The position numbers and the translations under genes were made by a program. Under the pieces are notes generated by a model. The model saw only the letters and a list, made by a program, of their open reading frames with translations, was not told the DNA's origin and did not search any database. Source: Schistosoma mansoni (Eukaryota; Platyhelminthes; Trematoda; Strigeidida; Schistosomatidae). From it: a stretch of DNA of 64,000 nucleotides. The DNA lies in assembly GCF_000237925.1 (NCBI RefSeq), contig NC_031502.1, positions 26,851,951 to 26,915,950 on the forward strand. The letters run 5' to 3'. Below are positions 50,101-60,407 of this stretch, piece after piece; the stretch's first letter is position 1, and each line of letters opens with the position of its first letter.

Positions 50101-53100
50101 ACAACAGACAGGTCTAATTCATCAGTCAGTAGCGCAACGTTGAATGATGCAGTCCCATGGTACTCCGTAACCAACAATAAGCCGATAGGCGATTTGTTCT
50201 CTCAGAAACCTGAAGCCCATGTGCATCATCGGTTTAGAATCAGGGTCGTCCAACTTCCCTAGGTAGATCCTCCGTATCCGCCAACCAGGTTGAAGCGTCG
50301 GTCATTCTCTTTTCGTCCTGTCAGTTTCGTAGATAACACCACCGCATGAAGGCAGTGAGTAGGATTTCCCTGACAGTGCCTTTTTATACGTGTAACTATG
50401 AGCATTTCGTCAGGGTAAGTAGACCACCCCTACCCTCGACCGTACCATAGCATTTAGGGGCATTGGTAACGTAGACAAGATACAAAACTATTTCATTCCG
50501 TTATATTTTTTACTATGAGACCCAGCCTGTTAAAGTAAAAAGTTTTTGTAAGTATTTGGTTATTGACCACATATTTATTTAATACTTTTTCCACGGTGTT
50601 GCTAACAATCAAGTTAAGTGTAAAGCGCCAGGTAAATATGGTCAGTCGACTAACAAAGTTATAAACGTTTTACCGACTGGTTTGTTCATGACTTTCAGAT
50701 TTTATTTAGGCGATTCTTTAACTTGTGACGACCTCGAAGTTAGTTCTCAACACCGCGTTAGAGACATTAAGTAGGCCATACGGCTGCTATGGTGTTGATA
50801 ATTCAAGATAATGTAAATACAAACACTTTCAATTTGTTTCGAACTTATTCATTGACAAAAGCCTTCATTTTTTTTATCATGTAGATAATTAAAGAACCTG
50901 AAGACTCTTGTGACGATATTCATCAGTCTTACAACAATGATAGTGGTTTTGCTGCGTATGTCTTACTTTTGTCGCTCCCAGCAATGGCAGAACTAATGGA
51001 GAAGATAGTTGTCCGAGCAGAGTCTCCTAGTCGTATGCGTGGTTCACTACGTAAGTACATCAAGATACTAGCTGCTGGGAAGGTTGATGAAAGACTCAAG
51101 GCCATTGGGGGTTCGTGGAGTCGTGATTTAGACGGACCAGACCCAGCTACAAATCCTCAGACGCTTGTCAACACGGCCATTCGTGTCTGTAAACAGCTCA
51201 TTGGTCTCGATTTATCGTACTGCACACAGTGGTATGTTACTCAGTTTTAACTTCTGATCTATGTTGCTAGTCAGTTTATTTTTCACAGATTATTTTTAAG
51301 CAGATATAAGAGTGTAATATTCAAATTTAATCCCCTTGCTCAATCATTTTATTGTTAACGAAATGTGTCATCTTCCCGCTTGACTACTTTTCCGTATCTA
51401 TAAACGGTTGTCTAGAGTAAATAAGCTGTCTCCACATTCATAGTCAGTCCAAATGCCTTATTTTTCTGGATTTTGTTTTGATCTTCGTACAAAAGCTCAA
51501 AAGTATCTCCACTGAAATAAATAAATTTATATCTGTTAGGTACTTATTTCTCCAAGTCTGCTCAACAACAAAACACTATCAGGTCATAAGTGTCACTATA
51601 GCGTTTTTGATTTTAAATCGATTCTAATTTTTTTCACAATCTCATTGCATAGCTTGATAATTTATCTGATTTTTAACTGTCCTTATATTGTTTATATACA
51701 AATATCAAACAATATGGGTCTTACGCGTTCCTTTGATCGACGTCGCGTTTACTGTTGTTATCATCCTGTCCACTTTCCCCAGGCACCGTTTCCTGGAGTT
51801 CCGCTATAGTCGTACTGAAGGTTCAACTGCACAACCAACCTCAGTTTTATTTCCTGGCTCTCAACTTTGGGGTCGACCCGTCACAGAATCTCCTGAATCT
51901 GATATGATTCCTCCAAGCAAACCGTTTCATCAAATCGTCGTATATTTTATTCCAAATGTTTGGTCACTCATGCCTACAGACGAAGAATGGTCGACTATAA
52001 AGCTGGCTTATGAAAATATCCTGGCTTCAAAAGAACCCAAAGTATTTCCAATGTCTCCTTCCAACTTGAAGAAGTTTTCTGGTTTAGAATCTGCTTCTAA
52101 GGGAACTGGTGACGGGAAATTAAATGTGGTGTCTGAACTGGATTCCAATTTACTGAAGTCGCCTACTCAAGACAATGCACATGAAGATTCCAATGTATCT
52201 AAAATGGATGAAGGCAACAAGTCAACTGTTCAAGCTCCAGTTGAATTCCATCGCTCTTCCCCGTATTTGGCTGGTCAGGAAACTGTTCCAAAAGTAGCAG
52301 CTATCTCCGAGACAGAGGATGGGTTCGAATCTGTGGATTTAGCAGCTCAAGGAAATCCAAATCAGGAGGTTGCTACCTAACTTACTGTTGTCATATTATG
52401 TTCCTACAGTATATCTAGCATTTAGTCATTTAATTTGCATATGAAGTCTGTAATTTATTTTCGATCATGATAATGTAAATTTCCTTCAAGGTATAGTAAC
52501 TTATGTTTATCTGTTTTTTCTGTCAGGGAACTGATAAATGCCAGAAAAAGCTTCATACTGAACTTAACTTAGCTAGCATGAAGGTAAGCACATTTACATG
52601 TCCTTCCATTTCTTATTGTCATAATATTTTAGAGCGGTACTTGCAGTGGTCTCAAGCCAGTACAATCATAGGCACAGGGACGTTCGTTTTTTATTATATA
52701 CTCTTGTACAATACTTTCCTTCACATCCTAATAAAAATTCTCATAAACTTTATAGTAACGCTCAGCATATTGAGAAGTTTCGATGGCTGAAATAATTACA
52801 ACGTCCCATTTTGAGTTTCCGACGATGCTTAGATCTATTGAATAGATTTTGCGATTGCTGGTGAATGAAATGCAACCTTTCTCTAATATACATATTTCAC
52901 TGCGATAGTCAGTAAAATGTATACGACTATGATTGTTTACCTCCTCCCATGAATTTATCCCTATGCACCAACAATGCTAACTATTTGCTCCATGTAATGT
53001 TACTCGTCTCTTGAAACTGCTCTCTAAACTACATGTTCAAACTCTCAATGTCCAAGTATTTTATCAACAAACTTCCATGGCTAGGACTGTAGAGTCCTGT

Positions 53101-56100
53101 CCCATTGATGCTCTTAGATTATTCAGGCTGCAAACACAATAAATAGCGAACGCAACTTGAACGTAGACTGGGAAAAAGTCTACACAGTGATCATGAGCAT
53201 TGGTGTACCGATAAATCAAAATCAATAAAAATGTCAGTGGCAATATGCGACAGGAGACAACTTTACAAATTTATCAAAGAAACATTAAGAATTCGCCAAT
53301 TACTGAAACTATTTGAAAAAGATGGAACAATAACCCCACTCTGAACCCCGGAGGCCAAAACGATAGGCTGAACACTGAAGAACAGTTTAACCACTCTGCA
53401 TCTACCCTTCAGATACGTACTATTACCAAGCAACCTAGAATGTCAGCACAAACTATTCGACTCTTAAAGAGGTAAAAAAAGCCATAGCTAATCTAAACCG
53501 AGAGAAAGCAGTAGTCCCTAAGGATGGTGTTCCAATCATGGCTATTAGATCGACTGAGATCTTGGCTAGAGTCTGGGAAATAGATGTAATTCCACCTGAC
53601 TGGTTTCAATTGCTGATCGTCCCAATCTATAAGAAAGGACGAAAATCCTCTTGCTGTGGCCACAAAGGCATCAGTTTGATTAATGATGTCTAGAATATTA
53701 ACCTCAATAATCATGCAACGGTTATCTAGGGCTTATGGGAGGTAAACTCGGGGGAACCAAGCTGATTTCAGACCTAGACGTGGTTGTGTAGACTAAACAT
53801 TCACTCTCCGTCAGACTCTGGAACACAAATATACCTACCAACTCTCAAGCATGGTTGTATCTCTCGATCCTATGGTGGCCACGTTCAACTCCGTAGATCG
53901 ATAAGCGTTACCACAATTGTCTCCATCAGGTTGTGCTTAAAATGTTTCTGATCACCTTAAAGGCTTTGTGCACAGACGTCTCAGGCCGAGTGAAAAAATG
54001 TAATCGCCTCTCTACCTTTCCAATCTAATGAAAACGTTCAGTCTCACCATTCTTCAATCGTTCCATCTATAACATTCTGAATAGGCTCTGGTAACACCTG
54101 GTGGGGGCGTTCATCTGGTACTTAAAGATTTCGAGCTGGCGGTGTTTGTCATTGAAAGGTGTACCTCAAAAGTACATCAACCTTATGAAGGCTTTTTACT
54201 TGAACACTACCAGTCGAGTCAAAGCTTATGACAAACTGTCATCTGATATTACAACCTCCAGTGTTGTCCGCCATCCCCATTTTTGTTTAACTTCATTATA
54301 AACCTACTGCTGGAAATAACACTCGTCGACTCGATTTTCAAGAATTGATCTCTCACCAGGAGGCCCACTTATCGACTTAAAATACGCAGATGACATAGTC
54401 CTGTTTGGTGCAGACGCTGACAAAATTCAGAGTCTTCTGTTAGAACTGAGTAACAATGCCAGGACATTTGGAATGCATTTCTCCCCCTCTAAATGTAAAT
54501 TGTTACTCCAGAACTGGCCTGCGTCAACACCTGAACTAAGGATAGGGAGTGAAGTAGTCGAACGCGTCGACAACTTCACTTATCTTGGAAGTCTGGTCAG
54601 CCCTAATGGGTTGGTGTCTAACAAAATCTCAACACGGATTCAAAAAGCTCGTTTGGCTTTTGCCAACTCACGTCACCTATGGCGAAGACGAGATATCCAT
54701 CTATCAATTAAGGGACGAGTATACTGTGCAGCAGTTCGCTCTGTTCTACTTCACGGCTGTGAAACATGGCCATTAAGAGTAGAAGATACTCGTAAGTTAC
54801 TAGTACTTGACCACAGGTGTCTTATAAATATTGCTCGCATCTGTTGGGGTCACCGAGTTAGTAATGGTAAGGTTAGACACAGGGTATTACGGAATGATGG
54901 TAAATCAGTTGATGAGGTTGTCAATCTTCATCGACTGAGATGGTTGGGCCACTTGTTACATATGCCTGAACACCGATTACCATGACACGCGATGCTGACT
55001 AGTGTTGGAGACGGATGAGAAAAAGTTGGGGGTGGCCGAAACAAAACGTGGCATCAGTGCTTGAAGTCACTAACTTCTAGTCTAAGCCATGTTGGTAGAT
55101 GCAGACTATTTGTTTGGGGTCCGCATGACTATCGTAACCAATGGTTGGAGACTCTGGGTGACATGGCTCAGAATCGATCACAATGGCGCCGGTGTATACA
55201 CTCTTTATCTTCCTTTAAACCGTGAGGTTAAAATCGCTTCATATCTTTCTTCATGTACTATATCCTTATATACAACCTTTCTTTTATATATTACCACCAC
55301 TAAATTAACTACTTCTATGAATTTGGTGTTCAATTTGTTGTGCTAACGCGGTATGACAACTTGGACTGATGCATAAATGTACCTGATTCTACGTTGTAGC
55401 TGACTGACTGAGTGGCTATTTATATTTTAACGGAGTATTCCGATATAGGTCACTTTTTGTCGCTCTAAAATGGTAGCGTTTATGGCTCATCCGAGATTAT
55501 TTCTTCTCCACCCTTTTAATGCGTGGCATTTCTTAGCTGAGGTTATTCAGTCACTTTCTGTGCTCGGTCATCGTCCATAATAGTTTGCCAGTTTGTAACA
55601 CTTGTATTAGTAATAACTAGGTTTGGTAATGTGTGTTCAGATCATTTGGGATTATTTAATAAGTCTTATTCTCAAAATACAGACTTCACTGCTCCGGTCA
55701 TGTTTTGCAGATGTCGTTCCAGGGGCTTCCTGGAAGATCGTACTGAGTAAGAAAGGCGGATGCGATCGGTATATGGCGTGTATCCGTGATCCGAATGTAA
55801 TTTATCTGTTTGGTATCTATTGGTCCAGAACTATTATCTAGGTCTTACAGTTTGCGTAACTGTAGATCAGAAAAAGAGTCAGTACAAATCTGCCTATAAT
55901 TTTCGCTTAAATTCTTCATAAGACTTAAATAAACTTAACTAAATACAGTCTTTATTGAGTTTCAAATAAACTTTATTATCACATATCGTTTTTCTACAGT
56001 ATTACTACTTTATTTTTGTGGTGTATTTTCGGTGTTCCGTTGTACTACTTGAATTTATATACTCAAAAATAAATGTTAATATTTAATGACTTTCGTAGGT

Positions 56101-59100
56101 TTCCGAACTGCGTGAACAGCTAAAAGCTCGTAATTTGCCTACTGAGGGAGTAAGAGCTCAGTTGTTGACTCGTCTCAAAACAGCAATTCAAGAAGAAGAA
56201 GAAAAGGAGTCCGCTAAGAAAGCTGAAAAAGAAAGTAAATAATTTCACAAATAGATGTTTGTGTATTCATCTAATTATATTCTCTAATTTCCCAAGTTTA
56301 TACATTTTCCTGATCTACACTTTCAGAAATGGAGCAGGAAAAAACATTGCAATCCGTGACTATTGATAAGTCACCCCAAGTTTCAGAAGAACAAATAAAA
56401 CCTTTAAATACGGAGTCTGGATCTAAATCATGGACGGATGCACCTAAGTTAACTCTCCGTGATCTCCCTTCAATAATAGTCTTACGCAAGAAAACTGTTG
56501 ACTTCACTGTTCAGTCAGTCGGGCTAGATGTAAGTAGATATTCTATGATTTCCTCTGTACCTCTTATCAGACCATCAAAATGACCTTGGTTTTTTCGTTT
56601 CTTTTGTTATAACTTGTGGCCGAGTGGATGCCTTGATAATGTATAACGTGATAAGATCGTCAATCACAGAGCAGCGAATTATCGATTGGAACAGTGACAC
56701 ACGGAAATCGTACGAGCAGTCTAAATTACGTATCGGTTCCGCTTCTGCTTAACCCAGCCAGTTAAGTCCAGAACAGCCTTTGCGGTATGAATCATTGTAT
56801 TTCAAACATACTGGGTTTATATACCAGTCAAACTGACCACATCGTACCGTAAAATAGAAAATAACATATGTACAAGATTTAGCCAAATGTGGCTGTGAAT
56901 AAGGGGGACAATAATCAATAGGCTGAGTGTAATTCATGAATGGTAAATCGTATAACAATAGTTTATAGTTCGGAATAAAGCTCATGATAAGAGAAACATG
57001 AATATGAATAGTTTAGTTATTTAGCGATTATACGATAAAAATATATGCATAATATTGGTCCATAAACGGGTCCCAAAGTTACCATTAACTATTGTTATCA
57101 GGACATAACACCTTTCATACGAATTAAAATAAACTGTTGGTCAACAATAAATTTCAGTATAAACCATAATGATTTTTTGTCGATAATACTTGCCACAAAA
57201 CTGAAAGAAGGGACATCAATAGTTTAAGTAATATGCCATCTTACTCGTGGTCGCCTTTCACATTACGTCACTCAAGCTTTTGCATTTTAAAGATCGAGTA
57301 AACCCGTATCTTCTGTTTGGTCAATCAGTCATGCGCAATTTAGAGCCCTGCACATACATACACATCAGTTCAAGTTGTCACATTTGAATTTCAATCGGTT
57401 GTCAACTGAGTAATTTATGTTATACAATAGTTGAAGGTAGAGTAGAGCGTTCTAAGGTTCCAGGTCGGCTGCGGAATAACGAAAATTATGTTAAGTCTCG
57501 TATCATTTCTAAATAATACTACGTCTTTAAGAATTTCCTTTAGTATCAACTCCTGATATGATTTAGATCAATATTAGATGTTCCTCTTCATTTTAAATTC
57601 ACTTCTCACATTTTTGTTCTTGAAGGTTGTTATGGATTCAAAATCTGATTTTATGGACTGTAGATCATATGAATTCATGTTCTGCATCCACACAATCTTC
57701 GACATGCTTCGCAGAGATTCCGTATTCACTTTATTTCGTGCCCTTGTTACGGCTGCAGATAGAGGAATTTGCGCAAAACCTAGAAAACGCAGGTATTTTT
57801 AAAAGTGTATTGTTTATTTACTATCCTCCTGTTTTATATTGTTACTTCTTGTTCAAAAACTTGTTCATTCATTAATGTCTCCACGTGTTTTTGGTGGTTT
57901 TACAATAACATCTGCTGTTTTATTAATTCTTGTGTTATACTCTAATGTGAGTGCGTTTTTTGGGACTTTCAACTATTCCATTTAATAATTCTTTTTTTCT
58001 TAGTGAACCAGATTACGTAGCTAAACGTGCTCGTTTAGAACGTAATGAAAGGACATCTGTGGCAAAAGATGAGGAATTCAAGGAAACCCCATTATATACA
58101 ACGGATTTGCCTTTACTTTTTGCATGCACGGTACTGGATACAAGCTATAAGAGTTATTTTCTTTCGTCGGAGGTCGAGGACTTCATTCTTTCACTGGGCT
58201 TGCCTATCTCTCGATACCAGGTGAGCGGTCGTTTTTAATCTTCACTTAACGGGATCGTTGTTAACTTTTCTTTTACATGTCCAACATTTATTTTAATGTT
58301 ATTACCCCTTCCCAAGCCTGTTATTCTTTTTCCATGGCCTATAAATATCTGATTCCGGTTAAGTTAGTTTGTTTCACTTCATTTAAACACATGAGCACTG
58401 GTGTTGAGAGGCACCAAAATATACATGCGATACGTAATAAGAAAATGGAATTGTGAAAAGACGGGAAAAGGAAGGTAAGTATTATCTCTAAAAACGAATG
58501 GGAGTAAATACTAATAATAATCATTCAAATTGTGTGAAAGCTGGAATCATGCCCGGGTTCTCAAACAGAAGAAAATGGTTTTCTGAGGGGGGCACCCGCC
58601 GAACCTTTGACCGAGAGGTCTAATCTTCATGACAGCAACGTTAAGAGATGCAGTCCCATGGTACTCCGTGACCAACAATAAGCTGATAGGCGAAACCTGA
58701 AGCCCATGTGCATCATCGGTTTAGAATCAGGGTCGTCCAACTTCCCTAGGTAGATCCTCCGTATCCGCCAACCAGGTTGAAGCGTCGGTCATTCTCTTTT
58801 CGTCCTGTCAGTTTTGTAGATAACACCACCGCATGAAGGCAGTGAGTAGGATTTCCCTGACAGTGCCTTTTTATACGTGTAACTATGAGCATTTCGTCAG
58901 GGTAAGTAGACCACCCCTACCCTCGACCGTACCAGGACATTAGGGGGCGTTTTGAACAATCTGCGAAGTATGACGCAAGCCAATAGTTTGGACGCGATAA
59001 AAAACAAACTTATCTCCCGCTATTTGTTGCTTAGGTTACGTAAATCTCTGAAGATGACTTTCGTCTCATTCCACGATGTTGAAACACTTTGTAATTACTA

Positions 59101-60358
59101 GATATTTGTAAGCAAGTCAGTCAGTTCCATAACCAGGCCACCACTGTCTTTAAAAAGGATCGAGGTTGTCATCTGACCCTGAATATTCGTGGGGCGGCAG
59201 ACGGAGTGAACGAGTGATAATTCACTAGTCTTGAATACAGGTCCGGGATACACTATAAACAACGATGTTAAGTCTACCTAAAGACATAGCCAACTGTATC
59301 TGTTATTTGATCAGCATTTGTGTGCTAACATTAAAGAAAACCTGTTTGAATGACACACGTGGTTTCAGCAAGTCTGGTAGCATTCAACTTTCGACCAATT
59401 AGTCAGTGACTTGCGGTCGTTGAGACAGGACAGAATCTTCACCATGTGCGAGTTGCTGTATGAGTTTAAAACAAGAGAATACAAAAAATGGGAATAAAAG
59501 GGAATAGACGAGTGACGAAATGTAAAATAAAAACGAGCATTAACAAATGGGTGTTGGGATAAAGGTTTTTTGTTAAAGGTTTAAAAGTGAGCTAAATCTT
59601 TTGGATTCATCTGCAGGAAACTAGATTGAAGTACACTTATATAATTAGTCAAGCGTCCAACCTAGTGACTGTCATGTACTCGTTTTTTCCTCTTATCTTT
59701 CATTTTTCTTTTATAACATATCGTTTTTCCTAGTTTTCAATCCACAGATGTTTAAAAATCCATTGCTGTTTTTCTTACTTAGCTTCGATCTCTCATATAC
59801 AAAGTTCTTGATCATGGTCGTTTCCACTACCGTTCCTTGACGGATTCAGAAGAACCTCTTTCTTTAGCGAATAAATCATCTGTTATATTCTCTGATATTG
59901 ACGATGATGAATATTTACTGGAACTTGTACGTGGGGGTGATGCTATTTTAGACGACCAAATAGATGCACAGCCTAGTGGAAGGTTAGTTATTTTTGTAGT
60001 TTATCTTAGTTGACTGTCGATTTAAGAAATCTGTTTAGTTCAGTTTTGTAAATTTCTCATACAGCATATCATATCCAAGCCCAACAGATGGAATATTTAC
60101 GTTTTTGATTTGTTCGCTACTGTGCATTCGGTATTTTCACTATATTGTGTTATCAACTACATATTGCCTTATTTTTAGCATCATTGTACTTCAAAAGTCT
60201 GGTGAGTCAGTTAATTCTCAGGCGATCCATCCCGAAGAATATCTCTATCATGTCAGATCGTCAGAACGCGAACACTCCAAACTGATGACTCAGATCCGAC
60301 TTCAAGAACAGGAAATTGGTACGTCTCCACCGAAGCTATATATATACATATATTCCGA

Positions 60359-60407
<49 letters not shown>

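Noticed and set aside
53493-53714. 73-residue minus-strand frame, repeated identically at 60897-61118, as a conserved small gene
   Set aside because: It is the antisense shadow of an RTE reverse-transcriptase fragment in a duplicated block; the identity comes from the DNA repeat.
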